A stretch of DNA of 41,706 bases from Gallibacterium melopsittaci (GTDB lineage Bacteria; Pseudomonadota; Gammaproteobacteria; Enterobacterales; Pasteurellaceae): positions 1-41,706 of the forward strand of contig NZ_JBHLWA010000046.1 of NCBI RefSeq assembly GCF_042433085.1, read 5' to 3'. Position 1 is the first letter of the stretch; each line of letters begins with the position of its first letter. Below, one piece after another: positions 9,194 through 16,757 of this stretch. The translations under genes were made by a program, and so were the position numbers. Below the pieces are notes generated by a model, which did no database searches, was not told the origin of the DNA, and saw only the letters and a list, made by a program, of their open reading frames with translations.

Positions 9194-9232
9194 ATGCGCA
9201 CCTTTTCACTAGTCATATCAAGGAATTAAATA

Positions 9233-9544
9233 ATGAGCAACACAACTGAAATGCAAACATATCCTCTTTATCAAAATAGTTGGGTCATTCGTCAAAGAGA
9301 TCCTGGTGAAGAAGGTGCTAGAAATCACCTATTTGAAACAGTTTCTATCCAATTAGATGCGGTTTACGCTAATAAAACTTTCCATTATCAATTTATGCGA
9401 AAAGTTGAAGAACAAATTGAATTCACACAACAATTTTCTGATCTAGAAAGTTTATTTAAATTCTTAGGGGAATCCCTCGATCCCGTTTCACTAGGTTTAC
9501 TTGGCGTAAAAATTGGTCAACTACAAACAGAAGTTACCGAATAG
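9233..9544 (+). CDS. Small conserved-looking soluble protein, function unknown
   Basis: I do not recognise this 103-residue protein. It is acidic, has no signal peptide or membrane segment, and contains a central segment rich in Phe, Gln and Glu (about residues 55-85). The coding region is well supported: a good promoter at 9165-9193, an AAGGAA ribosome site and codon use like its neighbours. It is monocistronic, between a divergent permease gene and the convergent hda. No terminator is visible in the 15 bases before hda ends. It could be a cytoplasmic accessory protein. Confidence 0.8.
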   Translation: MSNTTEMQTYPLYQNSWVIRQRDPGEEGARNHLFETVSIQLDAVYANKTFHYQFMRKVEEQIEFTQQFSDLESLFKFLGESLDPVSLGLLGVKIGQLQTEVTE

Positions 9545-9559
9545 TCATTAATAATAAAG

Positions 9560-10255
9560 TTAAAGATGAAGCTGTTCTTTGACAAAAGGAATCGTTAATT
9601 TCCGTTGTGCTTGCAAAGAGGCTTTATCTAATTTATCTAAAATAGAAAAAAGATAGGTTAAATCTCGATCTAAACGACTTAATAAAAATTTTGCCACCTC
9701 ATCTGGCAATTCTAATCCTCGATTACGGGCAGTTTGTTGTAAGACAGCAGCCTTTTTCTCATCCGATAATTCTGCTAATTGGTAACTTTCGCCCCAACTT
9801 AAACGAGAACGTAGATCAGGTAAGTCAATTTTTAATTGTTGGACAGGTTCATTTGCAGTTACCAGTAATAACGTCTTGCCAGTTTCTTTAATGCGATTAA
9901 ACAGATCGAAAATAGCAATTTCCCATTCTGCATTCCCAGCAATCGCATCAAGATCATCTAAACAAACTAAATCGAGTTCTTCGAGTGACTCTAAAATTTC
10001 TGGTGAAAAATAGTTTGTTTTGGTTAACGGAATATAAATTGATGATCGTTCTTGTTGTAAAAATAAATTATTTGCCGCTTTTAAAATATGGGTCTTACCA
10101 CTACTTTTTGTTCCCCAAAGATAAAAGAATGACTGTTGCAAATGAGCAAAATTCTCAAACAACGAATTACATAACACTTGATTATTCTCTGAATCAAAAT
10201 TATCAAATGTTTCGGGATCAAATTCGTGAATGGGTAAAATATATTGATGCTGCAA
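9560..10255 (-). CDS. hda: DnaA regulatory inactivator Hda
   Basis: At 231 residues it has the Hda AAA+ layout. An N-terminal clamp-binding motif near residues 4-9 (QYILPI) contacts the DNA polymerase sliding clamp. Walker A is G48-T-K-S-S-G-K-T55, Walker B is LVCLDDLD, and the C-terminal lid ends in FVKEQLHL. Clamp-bound Hda stimulates ATP hydrolysis by DnaA and so prevents re-initiation. The only start that keeps the clamp motif is a TTG at 10255, with TTAGGT about eight bases upstream; there is no nearby in-frame ATG. It follows uraA on the same strand, but a terminator lies between them, so it probably has its own promoter or depends on read-through. Confidence 0.93.
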   Translation of the reverse strand: MQHQYILPIHEFDPETFDNFDSENNQVLCNSLFENFAHLQQSFFYLWGTKSSGKTHILKAANNLFLQQERSSIYIPLTKTNYFSPEILESLEELDLVCLDDLDAIAGNAEWEIAIFDLFNRIKETGKTLLLVTANEPVQQLKIDLPDLRSRLSWGESYQLAELSDEKKAAVLQQTARNRGLELPDEVAKFLLSRLDRDLTYLFSILDKLDKASLQAQRKLTIPFVKEQLHL

Positions 10256-10300
10256 AAAACGACCTAATGAGCAAAGAAAAAATTGGTTATAAGAATAAAG

Positions 10301-10339
10301 AAAAACATCAGGTTGAGCAAGTTCCGACCTGATGTTTTT
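10301..10339 (-). terminator. Intrinsic terminator after uraA
   Basis: AAAAACATCAGGT (10301-10313) pairs perfectly over 13 bases with ACCTGATGTTTTT (10327-10339). Read on the minus strand it starts 14 bases after the uraA stop codon and ends in a T-rich run. Confidence 0.9.
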
Positions 10340-10352
10340 GAATGTTACATGC

Positions 10353-11597
10353 TTATTTTTCTGCTTTTTGTTCTTTTGGCAAAATCAGATTGAGTAAAAT
10401 TGCCACGATGGCACAAAGACTGATGCCTTTTAGCGATACTTCACCAAAATTCACAAACATTCCGCCGATACCAAAGGTCATCACTACCGAAATAATACAA
10501 AGATTACGTGATTCAGTTACATCTACTTTACCGCGAATTAAGGTACTCATGCCAACTACAGCAATCGAACCAAATACCAACATCATAATCCCACCCATAA
10601 CAATGGTTGGAATAGTAGATAAAAATGCCCCTACTTTGCCACAGAAAGAAATCGCGATTGCCCAAACAGCTGCCCACGTCATAATGACAGGATTAAAGTT
10701 TTTCGTTAGCATCACTGCTCCTGTTACTTCGGCATAAGTCGTATTTGGCGGTCCACCTAATAAAGACGCAACAGACGTTGCGATACCATCACCTAATAAC
10801 GTACGATGTAATCCAGGTTTTTGCAGAAAATCCTTACCTGTTACCGAACTAATCGCCATAATCCCCCCAACGTGTTCTACCGCTGGTGCGATCGCAATCG
10901 GTAATAAATAGAGGATCGCTTCCAGTTTAAATTCAGGTGTAGTAATCGTTGGTAGGCTGAACCATGGTGCATCATAGACAGGTTGTAAATTAATTAATCC
11001 CATAAAGGCACATACAATATAACCAGTAGCAATACCAAACATAATCGGGATTAACTTCATTATGCCTTTCGCAAACACGGCTACACACAACGTAGTTAAT
11101 AATGTAATCATTGATACTATAATCGCTTGATCATAGCTGTAATTACTATTTTTCCCTAACGCCATATCTACTGCAACTGGTGCTAACCCCATTCCAATAA
11201 TGATGATCACTGGCCCAACTACAATAGGAGGGAAAACACGTTGTAAAACTTCAACGCCTTTCATTTTAACCAATGCACTTAAAGCGACATAAACTAAGCC
11301 TGCACAGGCTAGTCCACCCATCGTAACTGGTAATCCCCAAGTCGCAATACCATATTGAATTGGTGCAATAAAGGCAAAAGAAGACGCTAAGAAAATTGGC
11401 ACTTGGCGTTTAGTACACAATTGGAATAAGAGTGTTCCGATCCCCGCTGTTAACAACGCGGTATTACTATCTAAACCAGTAATTAGCGGTACTAAGACTA
11501 ACGCCCCAAATGCCACAAAAAGCATTTGTAATCCAACAAACGTTTGTTGAACTTTACTTTTTACAACATTGACAACAAGTTGAGTTTCTATACTCAT
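10353..11597 (-). CDS. uraA: Uracil:H+ symporter UraA
   Basis: This 414-residue NCS2-family transporter has about fourteen membrane segments. It shows the two family half-helix and substrate-site regions: AVEHVGGIMAIS in the middle, with the Glu that binds uracil, and LLGGPPNTTYAEVTGAV after it. It imports uracil with a proton across the inner membrane. It lies 51 bases downstream of upp on the same strand and is expected to be cotranscribed with it, so uptake is coupled to capture as UMP. A GAGAGGTG ribosome site precedes the ATG. The operon ends at the hairpin 10301-10339. Confidence 0.96.
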   Translation of the reverse strand: MSIETQLVVNVVKSKVQQTFVGLQMLFVAFGALVLVPLITGLDSNTALLTAGIGTLLFQLCTKRQVPIFLASSFAFIAPIQYGIATWGLPVTMGGLACAGLVYVALSALVKMKGVEVLQRVFPPIVVGPVIIIIGMGLAPVAVDMALGKNSNYSYDQAIIVSMITLLTTLCVAVFAKGIMKLIPIMFGIATGYIVCAFMGLINLQPVYDAPWFSLPTITTPEFKLEAILYLLPIAIAPAVEHVGGIMAISSVTGKDFLQKPGLHRTLLGDGIATSVASLLGGPPNTTYAEVTGAVMLTKNFNPVIMTWAAVWAIAISFCGKVGAFLSTIPTIVMGGIMMLVFGSIAVVGMSTLIRGKVDVTESRNLCIISVVMTFGIGGMFVNFGEVSLKGISLCAIVAILLNLILPKEQKAEK

Positions 11598-11648
11598 AAA
11601 TTAGTTTCACCTCTCTGGATAAATTAACTAAAAAAAAGATATTTGATC

Positions 11649-12275
11649 TTATTTCGTACCAAATATCTTATCGCCTGCATCACCTAAACCTGGAATGATA
11701 TAACCATTTTCATTAAGGTGATCATCAATAGATGCTGTATAAAGCTCTACATCAGGATGTGCATTTTGCAATGCTTTAATTCCCTCTGGAGCAGCTACTA
11801 ACACTAATACTTTAATTTTTGGGCATTGTGCTTTTTTTAACAAATCAATGGTAGCAATCATTGAACCGCCTGTTGCTAACATTGGATCAACAATAATCGC
11901 TAAACGCTCTTCCATATCTGGTGCTAACTTCTGGAAATAAGGTACTGGTTCTAAAGTTTCTTCATTACGATACATACCTACTACACTAATTCTTGCACTT
12001 GGAATATGCTCTAATACCCCTTCCATCATACCTAAACCAGCACGTAAAATTGGCACTACAGTAACCTTTTTCCCTTTAATTCGCTCAACTTGTACTGGTC
12101 CACACCAGCCTTCAATCGTTACCACTTCAGTTTCTAAATCAGCAGTTGCTTCATAAGTTAATAAGCTACCAACTTCTGTTGCTAATTCACGGAAATGTTT
12201 CGTACTTACATCAGCCGCTCTCATTAAACCAAGTTTATGTTTTACAAGCGGATGTTTTACTTCAACGATTTTCAT
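11649..12275 (-). CDS. upp: Uracil phosphoribosyltransferase
   Basis: This 208-residue enzyme converts uracil and PRPP to UMP and pyrophosphate. The PRPP loop VDPMLATGGS and the C-terminal uracil-site motif GYIIPGLGDAGDKIFGTK are intact, and the sequence closely follows enterobacterial Upp. I placed the start at the ATG at 12275 (MKIVEVKHPLV, as in relatives) rather than an in-frame start at 12299, because AAGGGG lies just upstream of 12275 and the upstream start would fall in or before the leader. It is the first gene of upp-uraA. Its promoter has the T-tract architecture known for UTP-sensitive control. Confidence 0.97.
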   Translation of the reverse strand: MKIVEVKHPLVKHKLGLMRAADVSTKHFRELATEVGSLLTYEATADLETEVVTIEGWCGPVQVERIKGKKVTVVPILRAGLGMMEGVLEHIPSARISVVGMYRNEETLEPVPYFQKLAPDMEERLAIIVDPMLATGGSMIATIDLLKKAQCPKIKVLVLVAAPEGIKALQNAHPDVELYTASIDDHLNENGYIIPGLGDAGDKIFGTK

Positions 12276-12296
12276 TTTGTTGCCCCTTAAAATTTT

Positions 12297-12317
12297 CAAA
12301 AAAATCGCGTGATTTTA
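12297..12317 (-). promoter_or_regulatory. upp promoter -10 and UTP-sensing T-tract
   Basis: On the minus strand, a -10 hexamer TAAAAT (12317-12312) is followed six to seven bases later by the start region GATTTTTTTG (12306-12297). In E. coli, upp transcription starts at the same kind of sequence, and high UTP causes RNA polymerase to slip and add extra Us, giving abortive transcripts. The tract here has seven Ts. The -35 region is not recognisable. Confidence 0.65.
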
Positions 12318-12401
12318 AACTACCCATTCTGAAATAGCTAGCCTCAGATCTGAAAATCTGCACAGAACCTAATCTAGCGCAAAATATTTCTTGCATTTGT
12401 T

Positions 12402-12417
12402 TGTGATCTGTATCGCA
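12402..12417. promoter_or_regulatory. CRP-like site between upp and purM
   Basis: TGTGA-N6-TCGCA matches nine of ten bases of the CRP half-site pair TGTGA/TCACA. It overlaps the PurR-like box by five bases. It could act on either divergent operon. Confidence 0.4.
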
Positions 12418-12428
12418 AACGATTGCTT
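12413..12428 (+). promoter_or_regulatory. PurR operator of purMN
   Basis: TCGCAAACGATTGCTT matches 13 of 16 bases of the PurR consensus ACGCAAACGTTTGCGT. It occupies the -35 position of the purM promoter, whose -10 is TACAAT at 12436-12441. PurR with hypoxanthine or guanine would block the promoter, as known for E. coli pur operons. Confidence 0.75.
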
Positions 12429-12435
12429 AATCGTG

Positions 12436-12441
12436 TACAAT
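12436..12441 (+). promoter_or_regulatory. purM promoter -10 (TACAAT)
   Basis: TACAAT lies 39 bases before the purM start. The -35 position is poor and is covered by the PurR-like box. Confidence 0.55.
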
Positions 12442-12480
12442 TTGCGCCCGAATCGTTTTGAAACCGCCTAAGGAGCAAAT

Positions 12481-13521
12481 GTGGACAAACAAACATTAAG
12501 TTATAAAGACGCTGGCGTTGATATTAATGCAGGCAATGAATTAGTCGAACGAATCAAACCTCACGTAAAACGTACCCGCCGTGCCGAAGTTATCGGTGGC
12601 TTAGGTGGTTTTGGTGCATTATGTGCTATTCCAACTAAATATAAAGAACCTATCCTTGTTTCTGGTACAGATGGTGTTGGTACAAAACTTCGTTTAGCAA
12701 TTGACCTACATAAACATGACACCATTGGGATTGACTTAGTGGCTATGTGTGTTAACGATTTAATCGTGCAAGGTGCTGAACCACTCTTTTTCTTAGATTA
12801 TTACGCAACTGGAAAATTAGAAGTTGATGTTGCTAGTGATGTTATTAAAGGTATCGCTAATGGTTGTGAACAATCTGGTTGTGCCTTAATTGGTGGTGAA
12901 ACGGCTGAAATGCCTGGCATGTATCACGCAAATGATTATGATCTCGCAGGCTTCTGTGTTGGTGTGGTAGAAAAAAATGAAATCATTGATGGCAGTGCCG
13001 TTCGCGTTGGCGATGCTTTAATTGCATTAGGTTCTTCTGGCCCTCATTCTAATGGTTATTCATTAATCCGCAAAATTATTGAATTAGCAAATGTGTCTCC
13101 AGCAGAAACGTTATTAGAGGGTAAACCGTTAGCAGAACACTTGCTTGCACCAACCAAAATTTATGTAAAATCTATTTTACAACTAATTAAACATGTTGAT
13201 GTTCATGCGATAGCTCACCTTACTGGAGGTGGTTTCTGGGAAAATATTCCGCGTGTATTGCCTGATCATGTTCGTGCTGTTATCAATGAAAATAGTTGGC
13301 AATGGCCAGCCATTTTCCGTTGGTTACAGGAAAACGGCAATGTCGATACTTATGAAATGTATCGTACTTTCAACTGTGGCGTTGGAATGGTCATTGCATT
13401 GCCACAAGAAGATGTTGAAACTGCACTAGCATTATTAGCCCAAACTGGTGAAAAAGCATGGGTGATTGGTCAAATTGAACATCTTGATCCTCAAGAAACA
13501 CAACAAGTAATTATTCGCTAA
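12481..13521 (+). CDS. purM: Phosphoribosylformylglycinamidine cyclo-ligase (AIR synthetase)
   Basis: This 346-residue enzyme makes aminoimidazole ribotide from FGAM with ATP, the fifth step of purine synthesis. The sequence follows E. coli PurM throughout, including SYKDAGVDI at the N-terminus, the LVSGTDGVGTKL segment and the GGETAEMPGMYH motif. Translation starts at GTG 12481 with TAAGGAG at 12469-12475. An out-of-frame ATG overlaps it two bases upstream and would give only a six-residue peptide. Its TAA stop shares one base with the purN ATG, so the two are translationally coupled. Transcription is likely PurR-repressed. Confidence 0.98.
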   Translation: MDKQTLSYKDAGVDINAGNELVERIKPHVKRTRRAEVIGGLGGFGALCAIPTKYKEPILVSGTDGVGTKLRLAIDLHKHDTIGIDLVAMCVNDLIVQGAEPLFFLDYYATGKLEVDVASDVIKGIANGCEQSGCALIGGETAEMPGMYHANDYDLAGFCVGVVEKNEIIDGSAVRVGDALIALGSSGPHSNGYSLIRKIIELANVSPAETLLEGKPLAEHLLAPTKIYVKSILQLIKHVDVHAIAHLTGGGFWENIPRVLPDHVRAVINENSWQWPAIFRWLQENGNVDTYEMYRTFNCGVGMVIALPQEDVETALALLAQTGEKAWVIGQIEHLDPQETQQVIIR

Positions 13522-14171
13522 TGAAAAAAAGAATTGCTGTTTTAATTTCAGGTGAAGGACAAACGTTACAAGCAATCATCAACGCTTGTAACGTTGGTCA
13601 ACTTAATGCAGATATAGTTACTGTAATCAGTAATAAGTTAGGCATTTATGGTTTACAACGTGCGACAGAGGCGAATATTCCAACGCACGTTTTTTTACGC
13701 AAACATTTTACTGATAACCAACATATGGATTTAGCAATCGCTGATCTATTAGAACATTATCAAGTCGATTTAATTGTCCTTGCGGGTTATATGAAAATTC
13801 TTACCCCTAAATTTACTCAACGCTTTGCAGGTAAAATTCTTAACACGCACCCATCACTGCTACCGAAATATCCAGGATTACATACTTATCAACGTGCCTT
13901 AGAAAATCACGATACTGAACATGGTTTTAGTGTGCATTTTGTCAATGAGGAAATGGACGGTGGACAATTAGTATTTCAATTTAAATTGCCTATTTTGGCA
14001 GATGATACAGAAGAAAGCTTGTCCACTCGCGTAAAGCATTATGAACAACGTTACTATCCTGAAGTAATTAGTTGGTTTATTGATCAACGTTTAACATTTC
14101 GTGATCAAGCCTATTTTGATAATCAACCGTTACTCACACCAATTATCAAAACCTTAATCGATGTAGAATAA
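13521..14171 (+). CDS. purN: Phosphoribosylglycinamide formyltransferase (GAR transformylase 1)
   Basis: This 216-residue enzyme transfers a formyl group from 10-formyl-tetrahydrofolate to GAR. The catalytic Asn-x-His motif is present in LNTHPSLLPKYPGLHT, and the catalytic Asp lies in the EEMDGG segment. The N-terminal phosphate-binding loop reads SGEGQTLQAI, where E. coli has SGNGSNLQAI, so three usually conserved loop positions differ. The fold and remaining motifs look intact, so I regard it as functional. It overlaps the purM stop by one base. After its TAA the same frame stays open for 39 codons. Confidence 0.95.
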   Translation: MKKRIAVLISGEGQTLQAIINACNVGQLNADIVTVISNKLGIYGLQRATEANIPTHVFLRKHFTDNQHMDLAIADLLEHYQVDLIVLAGYMKILTPKFTQRFAGKILNTHPSLLPKYPGLHTYQRALENHDTEHGFSVHFVNEEMDGGQLVFQFKLPILADDTEESLSTRVKHYEQRYYPEVISWFIDQRLTFRDQAYFDNQPLLTPIIKTLIDVE

Positions 14172-14291
14172 TGGCATTATGCTAAAACTACTGGCAAGCC
14201 TAAACTTAAGGAAGAGCTTGATAAAATACCTAATGGGTTCCCTTGTGAATTGCCTGAATGCAGGAAAGATTTTCAGGCAAAAAACGTCTAA
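14172..14291 (+). pseudogene. In-frame, protein-like tail after purN
   Basis: After the purN stop codon the same frame runs 39 codons to the TAA at 14289-14291, reading GKPKLKEELDKIPNGFPCEL and then PECRKDFQAKNV. There is no start codon with a ribosome site. It looks like the C-terminal remnant of some gene or the coding-like edge of a dispersed repeat. It could also be chance. Confidence 0.35.
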
Positions 14292-14504
14292 TTTTTCGTA
14301 GAAAAATATCAGTTTTTTGCCGCTCGGAAAATCTTGACGAAATGAGGATTAGCAATGAGCTAGGGCGTGCTTTTTTTGCCCACTTTTCTTTGCACGAGCA
14401 ATAACAAAAAGCATTGCTTTTTGAGCGCTGCTTGCAGCGACCCGTAGGGTGAGCAAGTGAGCTGAGCGAACTTGCGAATAATAGTGGGTCGCCCTTTAGG
14501 GCGA
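14251..14504. repeat. Hairpin-rich non-coding element
   Basis: This intergenic stretch holds a chain of short stem-loops. TGCCTGAA/TTCAGGCA is at 14251-14258/14272-14279. A nested long hairpin at 14266-14335 has stems 14266-14274/14327-14335, 14276-14285/14312-14321 and 14291-14297/14301-14307. Small hairpins lie at 14405-14423, 14426-14439 and 14489-14504, plus a weaker one near 14452-14474. The first hairpin and the nested one share bases 14266-14279 and cannot form together. The remainder of 14172-14583 shows no gene. It resembles a dispersed intergenic repeat; a structured RNA is the alternative. Confidence 0.55.
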
Positions 14505-14583
14505 AACCTAAATCTCAATTTGAATGAAAAATAAGCCAAAAATTAATAAATATGACGTTGTCAATAACCTAAGAATAAGGAAA

Positions 14584-15879
14584 TTATTCCGCATAATTCA
14601 CAAAATACCCTATCGCCCCACAACAATACTCATCAACAAACACCAACGGAATTCGGGTACGCTGCCAAGCTGGCACATTTAATTTTTGCCACACTTTTTT
14701 GATCTCTGTTTTAGTGGAGTTAGTGCTAATTTGTACACTTTTCGAATAGTGAAAGCGGATAGTAAGTTGTTGATAATTTACAGGCAATTTCACAGATAAT
14801 TGATGTTGCTGCCAAGCAAATACGGCAAATTGTTGCACTTGTTGACAGCTTACTTGGCCTAAATTATCGGGTAACTCAATCGCTTCACCTAATTGAATTG
14901 GCAAAATATATTCTCGCAAATTCTGATAAAGCGGAGTTAGGTACAATTTATGTTGAAAACGTCGTACCACTCGCTTATTTAACTGTAACTCTGGTTGCCG
15001 ATCTCCCTCTGCGTTCACCACTTCATTTAATAATACGTCTAACTGTTTTTGACTTGGCATAGGTTGCTGTAAATGTGCTAACCATAAACGTAATAATTGA
15101 CGCTGTTTACTTACGGAATAAGAAGAAAAGTGATTTAACGTGAAGGCATCATCTGGGGCTAAATGCGTGAAAAAAATCGGTGCTAATAATTCTTGCAACA
15201 ACTGTTCTTGCTCGGCACATAACTGTGCAGAACGTACAACCGCCTGATCAAAATGTTGCCAACGTTGTTTCAATACTGGCAAGACTTGTTTACGTAAAAA
15301 ATTCCGCTCATAGCGAATATCATCATTACTTTCATCAAAAATTGTTGCAATTTGATAATCCGCAAGATATTGCTCTAACATCGCACGTGTGATGGTAAGT
15401 AAAGGACGAAAAATAGGCACAGAAAAAAGTGTTGTCTGTACTGGCATTGCCGCTAGCCCCTTCACCCCACTACCTCGTTTTAAGGCTAACAAAAAGGTTT
15501 CACATTGATCATCTAAATGGTGTGCGGTAACTAAAATTTCATTAGGTTGTAATGCTTGTCGAATTGCTTCATAACGTGCAACTCTTGCTTCTGCCTCAAT
15601 GTTACTTGCTCTATTCAGTGAAACTTTTTGGCTTATAAAGGGTATTTGCCATTTCGAACAAATCTGCTCACAATGCTGTAACCAATCATCAGCATTTTTA
15701 CTCAAACCGTGATGAATATGGATTGCTCTGACAGGAATATTTTTATTTTGACGTAATTGTACGAATAAATGCAGTAAAGCAGTGGAATCTACACCACCAC
15801 TAAACCCAATTAAAAACGCCTTGTTCTGCAAGGCGTTTTCTTCAATTTGTTGAATTAAGACATCTAATAGATGATTCAT
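14584..15879 (-). CDS. tilS: tRNA(Ile)-lysidine synthase TilS
   Basis: This 431-residue enzyme attaches lysine to C34 of the CAU-anticodon tRNA-Ile, changing its codon from AUG to AUA. The N-type PP-loop S27-G-G-V-D-S32 binds ATP. The HHGLSKNADDW and TAHHLDDQCETFLL segments are family signatures. The C-terminal domain (about residues 350-431) is the usual tRNA-binding part and is diverged. The start codon lies two bases after the pdxY stop, so it is the last gene of accA-pdxY-tilS, the same order I know from Haemophilus influenzae. Confidence 0.96.
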   Translation of the reverse strand: MNHLLDVLIQQIEENALQNKAFLIGFSGGVDSTALLHLFVQLRQNKNIPVRAIHIHHGLSKNADDWLQHCEQICSKWQIPFISQKVSLNRASNIEAEARVARYEAIRQALQPNEILVTAHHLDDQCETFLLALKRGSGVKGLAAMPVQTTLFSVPIFRPLLTITRAMLEQYLADYQIATIFDESNDDIRYERNFLRKQVLPVLKQRWQHFDQAVVRSAQLCAEQEQLLQELLAPIFFTHLAPDDAFTLNHFSSYSVSKQRQLLRLWLAHLQQPMPSQKQLDVLLNEVVNAEGDRQPELQLNKRVVRRFQHKLYLTPLYQNLREYILPIQLGEAIELPDNLGQVSCQQVQQFAVFAWQQHQLSVKLPVNYQQLTIRFHYSKSVQISTNSTKTEIKKVWQKLNVPAWQRTRIPLVFVDEYCCGAIGYFVNYAE

Positions 15880-15881
15880 TC

Positions 15882-16745
15882 TTAAGCAATTTTTACCGCT
15901 TTATATTGACTAATTGGATTTACAATATAATTCCTTGCAGGAATAATTTGTAATTCATATTTCTGTGATTCTTTCGTTACGGTCATTACATCATTAACCG
16001 CATTAGCCGTATGTTCAAATGCTTCAATTTCTGACTTACCATTTAATAAATTAGCAAGGAAAATTGCGCTCGTCATATCGCCTACACCAACAGGATCACG
16101 ACCAACAAACTCATGTAATGGGCGACTAATATGCCACATTCCTTTTTGAGTTGCTAACACCATTTCAAATTTATTTGGATCTTGTCCAACTTTACTAAGA
16201 TGTTTCACTAATACGGTTTTTGGTCCTTTCGCTAAAATAGCTTCTATTGCTGCAAGTGCTTGTGCAAAATTTTCTACGACCAAACCACTTAACTCCCGTA
16301 ATTCCACTAAATTTGGCGCAATAATATCCGCTTGACTCATAGCATCTTTTACCAAAAATTCAGCTACACCTGGTGCAACCACACATCCTTTATCAGGATG
16401 TCCCATAACGGGATCACAAAAATAGATCGCATTTGGATTAGCTTTTTTGACTGTATTGACGGTATTTAAAATCTCTTGACCTTGTTCAGCAGCACCAATA
16501 TAACCTGATAGCACCGCATCACATTCTGCCAGTGCACCAATATCAATAATTCCTTGGGTGATTCCGGCAATTTGCTCTTTAGGAATGACCATTCCTTTCC
16601 AGCGTTGATACTGAGTATGATTTGAGAATTGCACTGTATTTAATGCCCATGCATCTACACCTAATAATTGCATAGGTAATACAGCCGCTTTATTTCCCGC
16701 ATAGCCATAAACGACATGCGACTGTATTGATAACACGTTTTTCAT
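15882..16745 (-). CDS. pdxY: Pyridoxal kinase PdxY
   Basis: This 287-residue ribokinase-fold enzyme phosphorylates pyridoxal to PLP in the salvage pathway. The N-terminal SIQSHVVYGYAGNKAAV motif binds substrate, and the C-terminal GVGDMTSA segment contains the anion hole and the catalytic Asp. It is close in length to E. coli PdxY (287). It sits 12 bases after accA and 2 bases before tilS, in one operon. With pdxST and pdxR elsewhere in the window the cell has both synthesis and salvage of vitamin B6. Confidence 0.95.
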   Translation of the reverse strand: MKNVLSIQSHVVYGYAGNKAAVLPMQLLGVDAWALNTVQFSNHTQYQRWKGMVIPKEQIAGITQGIIDIGALAECDAVLSGYIGAAEQGQEILNTVNTVKKANPNAIYFCDPVMGHPDKGCVVAPGVAEFLVKDAMSQADIIAPNLVELRELSGLVVENFAQALAAIEAILAKGPKTVLVKHLSKVGQDPNKFEMVLATQKGMWHISRPLHEFVGRDPVGVGDMTSAIFLANLLNGKSEIEAFEHTANAVNDVMTVTKESQKYELQIIPARNYIVNPISQYKAVKIA

Positions 16746-16757
16746 AATAACTTCCTA

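Noticed and set aside
9985..10332. Plus-strand 115-residue frame opposite hda
   Set aside because: It runs antisense through hda and into the uraA terminator, has no ribosome site, and shows no domain.
10342..10737. Plus-strand frame opposite the end of uraA
   Set aside because: It is the shadow of a membrane-protein gene on the other strand and has no start signal. uraA and its terminator explain the region.
12298..12316. Hairpin AAAATC/GATTTT before upp as an attenuator
   Set aside because: The arms are part of the -10 hexamer and the initial T-tract, so the symmetry is explained by the promoter. Only part would be in the RNA.
14179..14301. Forty-codon plus-strand reading frame after purN (MLKLLASLNL...)
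   Set aside because: No ribosome site, and it lies inside the hairpin-rich element. The purN-frame remnant looks more protein-like.
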